From Mycobacterium sp. (lineage in GTDB: Bacteria; Actinomycetota; Actinomycetes; Mycobacteriales; Mycobacteriaceae), in NCBI GenBank assembly GCA_031292665.1, contig JARLGR010000091.1:1-56088 (forward strand): a stretch of 56,088 nucleotides of DNA, written 5' to 3'. The notes under the pieces were generated by a model. The model was given only the letters and a program-made list of their open reading frames with translations, was not told the origin of the DNA and searched no databases. Positions 9,673-17,513 of the stretch are shown one piece after another (position 1 is the first letter of the stretch; every line of letters starts with the position of its first letter). Both the position numbers and the translations under genes were made by a program.

Positions 9673-11385
9673 ATGGGCGTGGCCCGCAATCCGGCACCTA
9701 TTTTGGACCGGCCCTGGCGGCGTCCCGGCGCCCTCCGGTATGCGCTGAGCCGCCTTCGCGGCCTCGCCAGGCCGCCCGTAACCGTCACCGACCCACCGTC
9801 CGGCATGGTCGTCGAGCGCGACATCGGCGTCCCCACCCGCGATGGAACGGTGTTGCAAATCAACATCTTTCAGGAGGACGACGGCGCGGCCCGCCCGGTC
9901 ATCCTGAGCATTCATCCCTATGGCAAGGACAATCTGCCGAAACGGCGGGGCAAGAGGTGGACGTTCTCCCCGCAATACCGCGCGTTGCGCCAGCCGAAGC
10001 CGGTGAGCTTCTCGGCGCTGACCGGTTGGGAGGCGCCGGACCCGGCCTGGTGGACCGCGCACGGTTTCACCGTGGTGAGTGCCGACTCGCGCGGCTGCGG
10101 CCATTCCGACGGCACCGGCAAGCTGTTGTCGCGCCAGGAGGCCGAGGACACCTACGACCTGGTCCAGTGGATCGCCGGCCGGCCGTGGAATGACGGCCGG
10201 GTGCTCATGCTCGGGGTGTCCTACCTGGCCATCAGCCAGTACGCCGTTGCGGCCCTGCAGCCGCCTGCGCTGCGGGCGATCTGCCCGTGGGAAGGCTTCA
10301 CCGACGCATACCGGGACCTCGCGTTTCCGGGCGGCGTTCGGGAGTGCGGCTTTGCCCGGTTCTGGTCACGCATCATTCGGCGCACCACCCGGCAGACCTA
10401 CGACTTCGAGCGGGTGCAGGACGGCCACCCGCTGCGCGACGACCTCTGGCGCTCGCTGGTACCCGACCTGTCGGCGATCACGGTCCCGATGCTGGTCTGC
10501 GGGAGTTTCTCGGACAACAACCTGCACAGCCGTGGTTCGATCCGGGCGTTCACCCATGGTGGTTCCGCCCAAGCCCGCCTCTACACCCATCGCGGCGGTA
10601 AGTGGACGACCTTCTACTCCCAGGACGCCCTGACGGAACAACTCGCATTCTTCCGCGCCGTGCTGGAGGGTGCGCCCGCTTCCCGCAGCGTGCGCCTGGA
10701 GGTCCGCGAGGACCGCGACACCGTCGCCGCTGTGCGGGAAGAAGCCGAATGGCCGCTGGCCCGCACGAATTGGCGGCCTTTGTATCTGGCCGGGTATCTG
10801 GCCGGGTATCTGGCCGGCGGCGGGGTGCTGACACCCGAGCGGCCGCTGGCGGCGGGTAGCGTGACGTTCGAAACCCATTCCCGTGCAGCGGTTTTCACCT
10901 GGACGGCCCCGGCGGACACCGAGCTGACCGGCCCGATGGTGGCCCGTTTGTGGGTCGAGCTCGACGGCCGCGACGACGCCAACCTGTTCGTCGGCGTCGA
11001 AAAATGGCGCGGGGGAACGTTCGTCGAATTCGAGGGGTCGTACGGGTACGGGCGCGACCGCGTGACGACGGGTTGGCAGCGGGCCGCGCTGCGTACGCTC
11101 GACCCTGACCTATCGCGGCCGTGGGATCCGGTCCCGGCATGCACCGAGGCGCAGCCGGTCCTCGCCGGTCAGGTTGTCGCGGTCGATGTCGCGCTGGGCC
11201 CGTCGGCGACGTTGTTCCGCGCCGGTGAGCAGGTGCGCCTGGTAGTCGCCGGGCGCTGGTTGTGCCCGCGCAACCCGCTTTTCGGCCAGTTCCCGGCAGC
11301 CTACGCCAACTCGCCGCGCGGTCGCGTCACGCTGCACTGGGGCCCGCGTTACGACGCGCACCTGCTGATCCCGGAGATCCCCTAG
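9673..11385 (+). CDS. CocE/NonD-family (peptidase S15) alpha/beta hydrolase (Rv1215c type)
   Basis: A 570-residue serine hydrolase with an N-terminal S15 alpha/beta-hydrolase domain and a C-terminal jelly-roll (X-Pro dipeptidyl-peptidase C-terminal) domain. The nucleophile is Ser in LGVSYLAISQ. RGCGHSDG precedes it, the Asp is in CGSFSDNN and the His in YTHRGGKW. These match cocaine esterase-like acyl esterases, so the reaction is likely ester or amide hydrolysis of unknown substrate. No signal peptide is evident. A triplicated 12-base unit at 10783-10818 adds repeated YLAG units in the linker between domains. The gene ends before two strong hairpins facing glgC. Confidence 0.85.
   Translation: MGVARNPAPILDRPWRRPGALRYALSRLRGLARPPVTVTDPPSGMVVERDIGVPTRDGTVLQINIFQEDDGAARPVILSIHPYGKDNLPKRRGKRWTFSPQYRALRQPKPVSFSALTGWEAPDPAWWTAHGFTVVSADSRGCGHSDGTGKLLSRQEAEDTYDLVQWIAGRPWNDGRVLMLGVSYLAISQYAVAALQPPALRAICPWEGFTDAYRDLAFPGGVRECGFARFWSRIIRRTTRQTYDFERVQDGHPLRDDLWRSLVPDLSAITVPMLVCGSFSDNNLHSRGSIRAFTHGGSAQARLYTHRGGKWTTFYSQDALTEQLAFFRAVLEGAPASRSVRLEVREDRDTVAAVREEAEWPLARTNWRPLYLAGYLAGYLAGGGVLTPERPLAAGSVTFETHSRAAVFTWTAPADTELTGPMVARLWVELDGRDDANLFVGVEKWRGGTFVEFEGSYGYGRDRVTTGWQRAALRTLDPDLSRPWDPVPACTEAQPVLAGQVVAVDVALGPSATLFRAGEQVRLVVAGRWLCPRNPLFGQFPAAYANSPRGRVTLHWGPRYDAHLLIPEIP
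10783..10818 (+). repeat. Three tandem copies of a 12-base coding repeat
   Basis: TATCTGGCCGGG occurs three times in direct tandem (10783-10794, 10795-10806, 10807-10818; the last copy ends in C). The first two copies are identical. It encodes YLAG three times inside the hydrolase. Because the unit is a multiple of three, slippage would change length without a frameshift. Confidence 0.9.
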
Positions 11386-11413
11386 GCGGCGAGCTGGGCG
11401 CACTCCCCCGCGA

Positions 11414-11458
11414 GCGGGTGGGGGTACCTCCCGCCTGCGGGGGAGTACCCCCACCCGC
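11414..11458. terminator. G+C-rich inverted repeat after the hydrolase gene
   Basis: The 14-base arms GCGGGTGGGGGTAC (11414-11427) and GTACCCCCACCCGC (11445-11458) are perfectly complementary, with further near-pairing in the intervening CTCCCGC/GCGGGGGA. It could act as an intrinsic-type terminator without a U tract. Related G-rich repeats are scattered in mycobacterial intergenic DNA. Confidence 0.6.
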
Positions 11459-11460
11459 GT

Positions 11461-11520
11461 GCGAGCAGACGCAGAGTCGCACATTTCAGTAGTGAAATAT
11501 GCGACTCTGCGTCTGCTCGC
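11461..11520. terminator. Very long hairpin between convergent hydrolase and glgC genes
   Basis: A 28-base arm (11461-11488) pairs with 11493-11520 around a 4-base loop (GTAG), with a single mismatch. The outer 20 bases GCGAGCAGACGCAGAGTCGC are a perfect match. It lies 13 bases beyond the glgC stop and between two convergent genes, so it can serve as a bidirectional terminator. It may also be a copy of a dispersed mycobacterial repeat. Confidence 0.75.
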
Positions 11521-11533
11521 GGATAACTAGGCG

Positions 11534-12748
11534 CTAGATCCAGACGCCCTTGCCCACCGCGACCACGCCGCCGGCGCTGATCGCGAAGCGCTCCCGATCC
11601 TTCTCCAGATCAACGCCGACCATTTCGCCCGGCCCGACGACGACGTTCTTGTCCAGGATCGCGTGCCGCACCACCGCGCCGCGGCCAACCCGGGCGCCCG
11701 GCATGATCACACCGCCTTCGACGATCGCGCCGTCGTCGACCACGACGTTCGACGACAGCACCGAGCTGCGCACCGAGGCCGCCGAGATGATGCTGCCGGC
11801 GCCCACCACCGACTCCTGCGCGGAGCCGCCGTTGACGAACTTGGCCGGCGCCAGGTTCTCTGACTCGCCGCGGATCGGCCAGCGCTTGTTGTACAGGTTG
11901 AACACCGGATGCACCGACACCAGGTCCATGTGCGCGTCGTAGAACGCGTCGAGCGTTCCGACGTCGCGCCAGTAGGCGCGGTCGCGGTCGGTGGCGCCGG
12001 GCACCTCGTTGTCGCTGAAGTCGTAAACCGCGGCCATCCCGTCGTCCACCAGCTGCGGGACGATGTCACCGCCCATGTCGTGATCCGAGTGGTCGTTGTC
12101 GGCGTCGGCGCGGATCGCGTCGATGAGAACCTTGGTGGTGAAGATGTAGTTGCCCATCGACACGAACGCCGAGTCGGGGTCGTCCGGGGTCCCCGGCGGG
12201 TCCTGCGGCTTCTCCACGAAATCGCGGATGCGGCCGGACTCGTCGGCGTCGATGCAGCCGAATGCGCTGGCACCGGCGCGCGGAACGCGGATGCCGGCCA
12301 CCGTTGCCCCCGCCCCGCTGTCGATGTGGAACTGGACCATCTGCTCGGGGTCCATCCGGTACACGTGGTCGGCGCCGAAAACCACTATGTAGTCGGGGTC
12401 TTCGTCGTAGATGAGATTGAGCGACTGGTAGATGGCGTCGGCGGAGCCGGTGTACCAGCGCGGGCCGAGTCGCTGCTGTGCCGGCACCGGGGTGATGTAC
12501 TCGCCGGCCAGGCCGGACAGCCGCCAGTTCTGCGAGATGTGACGGTCCAGTGAATGAGACTTGTACTGGGTGAGAACGCAGATCCGCAGATATCGGGCAT
12601 TGACGAGGTTGGACAGCACGAAGTCGATCAGGCGATAGGCACCGCCGAAGGGAACCGCGGGCTTGGCCCGGTCCGCCGTGAGCGGATACAGCCGCTTGCC
12701 CTCACCGCCGGCCAGGACGATGCCCAGCACGTGTGGCGCTTCCCTCAT
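11534..12748 (-). CDS. glgC: Glucose-1-phosphate adenylyltransferase (ADP-glucose pyrophosphorylase)
   Basis: Makes ADP-glucose from glucose-1-phosphate and ATP for glycogen and maltosyl-phosphate synthesis (Rv1213). The 404-residue protein has the nucleotide-binding start [20 protein letters not shown] (about residues 12-31) and the catalytic region [12 protein letters not shown]. The substrate segment VEKPQDPPG and a C-terminal left-handed beta-helix with hexapeptide-type repeats (from about 300) complete the family pattern. It is transcribed divergently from glgM with 158 bases between them. In M. tuberculosis a PE gene sits at its 3' side; here only the hairpins are found. Confidence 0.96.
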   Translation of the reverse strand: MREAPHVLGIVLAGGEGKRLYPLTADRAKPAVPFGGAYRLIDFVLSNLVNARYLRICVLTQYKSHSLDRHISQNWRLSGLAGEYITPVPAQQRLGPRWYTGSADAIYQSLNLIYDEDPDYIVVFGADHVYRMDPEQMVQFHIDSGAGATVAGIRVPRAGASAFGCIDADESGRIRDFVEKPQDPPGTPDDPDSAFVSMGNYIFTTKVLIDAIRADADNDHSDHDMGGDIVPQLVDDGMAAVYDFSDNEVPGATDRDRAYWRDVGTLDAFYDAHMDLVSVHPVFNLYNKRWPIRGESENLAPAKFVNGGSAQESVVGAGSIISAASVRSSVLSSNVVVDDGAIVEGGVIMPGARVGRGAVVRHAILDKNVVVGPGEMVGVDLEKDRERFAISAGGVVAVGKGVWI

Positions 12749-12906
12749 GGGTTCAACCTATCGGCCGGCGGGAACCGCTGCCAGGGGGATTGCGCTATTG
12801 GACGTGTTCTGTCGGGCTGTCCGTCAAGGTATTTGGGTAAGGCTGCCCTTTTCGAATGCGCGGCCCGACTCGCGCGGCGCGGAGAACCCGAACTACCGTG
12901 CGGAGT

Positions 12907-14070
12907 ATGCGGGTGGCGATGATGACTCGGGAGTATCCGCCCGAGGTCTACGGGGGAGCCGGCGTCCACGTCACTGAACTGGTCGCCCAGCTAGGCCGAC
13001 TGTGCGCGGTGGACGTGCACTGCATGGGCGCACCACGACCGGGGGCCTTCGTCCACCAGCCCGATCCGCGGTTGCAGAGCGCCAACGCGGCACTGTCCAC
13101 GCTGTCGTCGGACCTGATGATGGCCAACGCCGCGTCGGCGGCCACCGTCGTGCACTCGCACACGTGGTATACGGGCTTGGCCGGCCATCTGGCCGCGCTG
13201 CTCTACGACATTCCCCACGTCTTGACCGCGCACTCCCTCGAGCCGATGCGGCCGTGGAAGGCCGAACAACTCGGCGGCGGCTACCGGATCTCGACGTGGG
13301 TGGAACACACCGCGGTGCTGGCCGCCCACGCCGTCATCGCGGTCAGCTCCGCGATGCGCGAAGACATCCTGCGGGTCTACCCCGCGCTGGATCCGGGCCT
13401 GGTGCACGTCATCCGCAACGGCATCGACACCGATGTCTGGTATCCCGCCGGGCCGATGCGATCCGGCTCCGTGCTGGCCGAACTCGGCGTCGATCCCGGC
13501 CGGCCCATCGTGGCGTTCGTCGGGCGGATTACCCGGCAGAAGGGCGTCGCCCACCTGGTGGCGGCCGCGCACCGATTCAGCCCCGACGCGCAATTGGTGC
13601 TGTGCGCCGGGGCCCCCGACACCCCGGAGATCGCCGACGAGGTTCGGACCGCGGTGGCCGGGCTGGCCCGCAACCGCACGGGGGTGTTCTGGATACGCGA
13701 GATGCTGCCGATCGGCGAGCTACGCGAAATACTGACGGCGGCAGACGTTTTCGCGTGCCCTTCGGTGTACGAGCCGTTGGGCATCGTGAACCTGGAGGCA
13801 ATGGCCTGCGCGACGGCGGTGGTCGCTTCCGACGTCGGCGGGATTCCGGAAGTGGTCTCCGACGGGGTCACCGGTTCGCTGGTGCATTACGACGCCGGCG
13901 ATCCGGTCGGTTACCAGACCAGGCTGGCCGGCGCCGTCAACGAACTGATAGCCGACTCTGAAAAGGCAAAGCGCTACGGCCTGGCCGGGCGCCAGCGCTG
14001 TATGGCGGAGTTCTCGTGGGCCCGCGTCGCCGAGCAGACGCTTGACATCTATCGGAAGGTGTGTGCGTGA
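12907..14070 (+). CDS. glgM: GT4 glycosyltransferase, alpha-maltose-1-phosphate synthase
   Basis: A GT4 retaining glycosyltransferase of the GlgA-like actinobacterial type (Rv1212c). It is now known to transfer glucose from ADP-glucose to glucose-1-phosphate, giving maltose-1-phosphate for the GlgE pathway. The 387-residue protein has the N-terminal Rossmann part with GGAGVHVTELVAQL and VHSHTWYTGLAGHL. The C-terminal part has VAFVGRITRQKG and the nucleotide-sugar motif PSVYEPLGIVNLEAMAC (E-x7-E). ATG 12907 is chosen because MRVAMMTREYPPE is the family's N-terminus. Facing glgC across a short spacer suggests shared control. Confidence 0.93.
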   Translation: MRVAMMTREYPPEVYGGAGVHVTELVAQLGRLCAVDVHCMGAPRPGAFVHQPDPRLQSANAALSTLSSDLMMANAASAATVVHSHTWYTGLAGHLAALLYDIPHVLTAHSLEPMRPWKAEQLGGGYRISTWVEHTAVLAAHAVIAVSSAMREDILRVYPALDPGLVHVIRNGIDTDVWYPAGPMRSGSVLAELGVDPGRPIVAFVGRITRQKGVAHLVAAAHRFSPDAQLVLCAGAPDTPEIADEVRTAVAGLARNRTGVFWIREMLPIGELREILTAADVFACPSVYEPLGIVNLEAMACATAVVASDVGGIPEVVSDGVTGSLVHYDAGDPVGYQTRLAGAVNELIADSEKAKRYGLAGRQRCMAEFSWARVAEQTLDIYRKVCA

Positions 14071-14098
14071 CCGACAGTGTCTGCCCGGGCCCGTAACG

Positions 14099-14272
14099 CT
14101 AACTGGGGCTGGTAACGCCCTTGAGTTCGTCGCCCAAGGCGGCGGCTTCGTCTGGCGTCAGCTCGACGACCAGTCGACCGCCTCCCTCGAGTGGTACCCG
14201 CATCACGATGCCGCGCCCCTCCTTGGTTGCTTCCAGAGGACCGTCCCCGGTCCGGGGCTTCATCGCCGCCAT
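14099..14272 (-). CDS. Small DUF3117 protein (Rv1211 type)
   Basis: A 57-residue acidic protein of unknown function conserved across actinobacteria. It has the near-invariant segments MAAMKPRTGDGPLEATKEGR and VMRVPLEGGGRLVVELTPDE. ATG 14272 is supported by GGGAGC a few bases upstream. It is the last gene of the minus-strand run from fadD6 to tagA and ends 28 bases beyond the convergent glgM stop. No catalytic motif or membrane helix is present; a small regulatory or binding role is likely but unproved. Confidence 0.9.
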   Translation of the reverse strand: MAAMKPRTGDGPLEATKEGRGIVMRVPLEGGGRLVVELTPDEAAALGDELKGVTSPS

Positions 14273-14450
14273 CGAGTGCTCCCTCCAGGTTCGAGCTGGC
14301 CCGCCCTCGCGGACCTGGTCGGCGCCGAGCATGCCCGGCCAACGACTTTCCAGCCACACCCGGCATCGAACTGCCTAATCACGCCTCCATTGTTCCCTAT
14401 CGAGGTCACCAATGGCACAAAGACCCCGCTTGTCGCGCCGCAGCGGGCTG

Positions 14451-15032
14451 TCAAAGCGCTTCTGTCGGCACCCAGCAATCGCGGATATGGTCGTCCACCA
14501 TGCCGGTCGCCTGCATCAGCGCGTAGGCGGTGGTTGGCCCGACGAAGCGGAATCCGCGGCGCTTCAGTTCCCGCGCCATGGCCTTCGATTCCTCGGTGGC
14601 CGAGGGGATTTGGGACGCCTCGACCGGCCGGGGCCGGGATGCCGGCGCGAACGACCACAGCAGTTCGGACAGCTCCGCCGAAGACCCCAGGTCAGCGGCC
14701 GCGCGCGCGTTGGCGATCGTCGCCTCGATTTTGGCGCGATTGCGGACGATGCCCTCGTCCGCCATCAGCCGCTGCACGTCGGCATCGGAGTAGCCGGCGA
14801 CCGTGTCGATGTCGAAGCCGGAGAAGGCGCGCCGGAAGTTCTCCCGTTTACGCAGGATGATCAGCCACGACAGGCCGCTCTGAAAGGCCTCCAGGCTCAT
14901 GCGCTCGAACAGGGCCACCGGATCGCGCAACGGGCGACCCCATTCTTCGTCGTGGTAGCTGCGGTACAGCTCGAAGTCCGGCCCGGGCCGAAGAGTCGCC
15001 CAGCCACAGCGGACCCGCCCGTCGTCGCTCAC
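14451..15032 (-). CDS. tagA: DNA-3-methyladenine glycosylase I
   Basis: This is a base-excision repair glycosylase that removes 3-methyladenine from alkylated DNA (Rv1210). The 193-residue protein has the Tag signatures CGWA near the N-terminus, YHDEEWGRPLRD, LFERMSLEAFQSGLSW and ILRKRENFRRAF. The C-terminal GFRFVGPTTAYALMQATGMV includes family-typical residues before the His/Cys (DDHIRDCW) that bind the structural zinc with the N-terminal Cys and His. The stop precedes the DUF3117 gene by about 180 bases, and the start lies 2 bases from the DivIVA-like gene, so they are cotranscribed. Confidence 0.94.
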   Translation of the reverse strand: MSDDGRVRCGWATLRPGPDFELYRSYHDEEWGRPLRDPVALFERMSLEAFQSGLSWLIILRKRENFRRAFSGFDIDTVAGYSDADVQRLMADEGIVRNRAKIEATIANARAAADLGSSAELSELLWSFAPASRPRPVEASQIPSATEESKAMARELKRRGFRFVGPTTAYALMQATGMVDDHIRDCWVPTEAL

Positions 15033-15034
15033 AT

Positions 15035-15394
15035 CTAGTCCTGACGGTCCCCGCCGTCGTCAGGTTCCACCGGGTCGGGCCGGGCCGGGGTTCCGGCCGC
15101 CGCGACCGTCGGGGCCTGGGCAGCCGCCAGCTGGCCTCGCAGCGCCTCGAGCTCTCGGGCGAGCCGGTCGAGCACCCAGTCCACCTCGCTGGTCTTGTAG
15201 CCGCGCAGCACCTGGGTGAACTTGACGGCGTCGACGTCGGTGCCGGTCAGGCCGTAGGCGGGTAGCACCGTCGCGGTCGTGCCGCGCGGCAGGGGCGGCA
15301 GCTGCTCGCCGCGCCCGAACAGCAGGCTGGCCGCGCCGAAAAGCACGATCGCCACCAGCACCAGCACCACCAGGTACAGCAACACCAACGCCAC
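15035..15394 (-). CDS. Small membrane protein with DivIVA-like domain (Rv1209 type)
   Basis: A 119-residue protein. One N-terminal membrane helix (LLYLVVLVLVAIVLFGAASLL) is followed by a DivIVA-type segment (VKFTQVLRGYKTSEVDWVLD) and a coiled-coil stretch (RLARELEALRGQLAAAQ). The tail is rich in Ala, Pro and Asp. DivIVA/Wag31 domains bind curved membranes and scaffold polar growth, so a membrane-tethered scaffold is plausible, but the partner is unknown. It lies between gpgS and tagA on the same strand. It ends 2 bases before tagA. Confidence 0.85.
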   Translation of the reverse strand: MALVLLYLVVLVLVAIVLFGAASLLFGRGEQLPPLPRGTTATVLPAYGLTGTDVDAVKFTQVLRGYKTSEVDWVLDRLARELEALRGQLAAAQAPTVAAAGTPARPDPVEPDDGGDRQD

Positions 15395-15481
15395 GGGATC
15401 GATATTGCCCTATCCGGCCGACGGGCCCCACCGGGGCCTAAAAGAGCCCCAGAGAGGTCCTGAAGGGGTCCTGAAGCGGCC

Positions 15482-16489
15482 CTAAACAGGCCTCAGGCGC
15501 TGCATCGGCGGCCGGTCGGCCAGCGACACCGGCGAGGTGTGGGGGGTGTAGCCCCCGCCGTCGGAGCCCTCGGGACCGTCGGCGAAGAACTGGGTCAACC
15601 CCACCCCGGAGTCAGGGATGCCGCACCGGGAGAGCAGCGTCGCGATCACCTGGCGGCTCATCGCGCCCAGCTCGGCCAGCGGCCGGTTGCGGTGCGCGCG
15701 AACTCCGAGATTGACCTGGGCGATCGCGTCCAGGCCCAGCCGGTCGAAGGTGTCCACCAGCAGGCCGATCTCCACGCCGTAGCCCGGGGCGAACGGCAAC
15801 GACGTCAGCAGTTCCCGGGTGGCCGCGTACTCCCCGCCCAGGGGCTGCAGCATGCAGCCCAGCTCGGGCCGCAGCGCCGCCAGCAGCGGCCGCGCCACCA
15901 GCTCGGTGACCCGGCCGCCACCCGTGGCGCCCGCGCCGCCGCTCGCGTCGCCGACGTTCAGCGGCCGGCGGTAGAAGCTTTTGACCAGGTGGATGCCGTC
16001 GCCGGTCAGCAGCGGACCCACCAGCCACGGTACGAACATCGGGTGCGGATTGATCAGGTCCGAGTCGATGAAGACCACGATGTCGCCGCTGGTGACCGCG
16101 AGCGAACGCCACAGCGCCTCGCCCTTGCCGGGCCGGGTCGGAACTTCGGGCAGCGCCTGCTCCCGGCTGACGACGCGGGCGCCGGCGGCGATGGCGCGGA
16201 TCTCGGTGTCGTCGGTGGAGCCGGAGTCCAGCACGATGAGCTGGTCGACCAGCCCCCCACCGTCCCGGACCAGCGGCGAGATGCTCTCGATCACCGACTC
16301 GATGGTTTCTTCCTCGTCGAGCGCCGGCAGCACCACGGAGATCGTCCGCCCGGCCTTCGCCGCCTCCAGTTCGTCGAGGCTCCAGCCCGGACGGATCCAG
16401 CTCCCGTTGGACAACCAGGTGTCGCCGGGGCGGGCGGCGAGGACGCCGTCAGCTCCGAGATCCCCGGCGACCAGCTCCGATGCCGTCAT
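15482..16489 (-). CDS. gpgS: Glucosyl-3-phosphoglycerate synthase
   Basis: Transfers glucose to 3-phosphoglycerate, the first step of methylglucose lipopolysaccharide (MGLP) synthesis (Rv1208). It is a GT81-family, GT-A-fold enzyme. The 335-residue protein has the nucleotide-binding start VVLPALDEEETIESVI and the metal-binding DxD as FIDSDL. LGGEYAATRELL and GYGVEIGLLVDTFDRLG, known for acceptor binding and the mobile loop region, are also present. The ATG at 16489 overlaps the folP2 stop by 4 bases (ATGA), giving translational coupling. Short direct repeats of GGTCCTGAAG lie just beyond its stop at 15456-15476. Confidence 0.95.
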   Translation of the reverse strand: MTASELVAGDLGADGVLAARPGDTWLSNGSWIRPGWSLDELEAAKAGRTISVVLPALDEEETIESVIESISPLVRDGGGLVDQLIVLDSGSTDDTEIRAIAAGARVVSREQALPEVPTRPGKGEALWRSLAVTSGDIVVFIDSDLINPHPMFVPWLVGPLLTGDGIHLVKSFYRRPLNVGDASGGAGATGGGRVTELVARPLLAALRPELGCMLQPLGGEYAATRELLTSLPFAPGYGVEIGLLVDTFDRLGLDAIAQVNLGVRAHRNRPLAELGAMSRQVIATLLSRCGIPDSGVGLTQFFADGPEGSDGGGYTPHTSPVSLADRPPMQRLRPV

Positions 16490-17388
16490 GCGAGTCCCCT
16501 CACCGTGCGCGTCGGGGGGCGCGTGCCCTGGATGGAGGCCACCATCTCCAGCACCCGCCGGGTGGCGGCGACCTGGTGCACCCGGAACATCCGCGCGCCG
16601 GCCGCCGCCGCCAGCGCGGTGGCCGCCAACGTTCCCTCGAGCCGTTCGGTCAATTCCACACCCAGAGTCTCCCCGACGAAGTCCTTGTTACTCAAAGCCA
16701 TCAGGACGGGCCATCCGGTGTTCACGAGGTCGCTGACGTGGCGCAGCACCAGCAGCCCGTGGAAGGTGTTCTTGCCGAAATCGTGGGCCGGGTCGATGAG
16801 CACGCGATCGCGGGCCACCCCGGCGGCGACCGCGCGTTCGGCCGCGGCGGTGACCTGGCGGATGACGTCGTCGACCACCCCGCGGGTGGTGGTTCCGTAG
16901 TTCACCCGGAACGGGCGCGTGCGCGGCAGCGCGCCGCCGGTGTGCGAGCAGACCAGGCCCGCGTCGAACTCCGCCGCCACCTCGGCGAGGGCGGGGTCGA
17001 TGCCGCCCCAGGTGTCGTTGATCAAGTCCGCCCCCGCCGCGCAGGCGACCTTGGCCACCTCCGAGCGCCAGGTGTCGACGCTGATCAGCTGGTACGGATA
17101 GGCATCGCGCAGCCATTCGATGAACGGCACCAGCCGGGCGATCTCCATGTCGGCGTCGACGGCATCGCCGGGGCCGGCTTTCACGCCGCCCACGTCGATG
17201 ACGTCGGCGCCTTCGGCGACCGCCTGATGCACGGCGGCCCGGGCGGCCTCGTCGCCGAAGGTCGCGCCCTTGTCGTAGAACGAGTCCGGGGTGCGGTTGA
17301 TGATCGCCATGATCAGCGGGCGATCTCCTGCGACCGGGCGGCCGCACAGTGTCGAATGGCCGGCTGACGCCGGCGGTGTCGAATGCAC
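16486..17388 (-). CDS. folP2: Dihydropteroate synthase homologue FolP2
   Basis: A TIM-barrel protein of the pterin-binding family (Rv1207). It has the DHPS motifs IINRTPDSFYD, DVGGVKAGPG, ISVDTWR, INDTWGG and DPAHDFGKNTFH. Several deviate from true FolP: for example, the usual DIGGESTRPG is replaced by DVGGVKAGPG. FolP2 has been reported not to replace FolP1, and its coupling to gpgS suggests a role tied to MGLP or another pathway. GTG 17388 is chosen by similarity to the M. tuberculosis N-terminus (VHSTPPASAGHSTLCGRPVA), giving 300 residues. The frame is open to 17508 but that extension is Arg/Gly-rich and not family-like. Confidence 0.9.
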   Translation of the reverse strand: MHSTPPASAGHSTLCGRPVAGDRPLIMAIINRTPDSFYDKGATFGDEAARAAVHQAVAEGADVIDVGGVKAGPGDAVDADMEIARLVPFIEWLRDAYPYQLISVDTWRSEVAKVACAAGADLINDTWGGIDPALAEVAAEFDAGLVCSHTGGALPRTRPFRVNYGTTTRGVVDDVIRQVTAAAERAVAAGVARDRVLIDPAHDFGKNTFHGLLVLRHVSDLVNTGWPVLMALSNKDFVGETLGVELTERLEGTLAATALAAAAGARMFRVHQVAATRRVLEMVASIQGTRPPTRTVRGLA

Positions 17389-17513
17389 ACGTCCATGGTG
17401 CCTGGTCACCGCATCGGGCGCTTCCCGGCCGCCGTGCGCTCCGGGCTCGCGAGCGTAACGCCATGACGATTTTCGAATTTCCGCCCTGCCGTCACGCTCG
17501 CGGACCATTTCTT

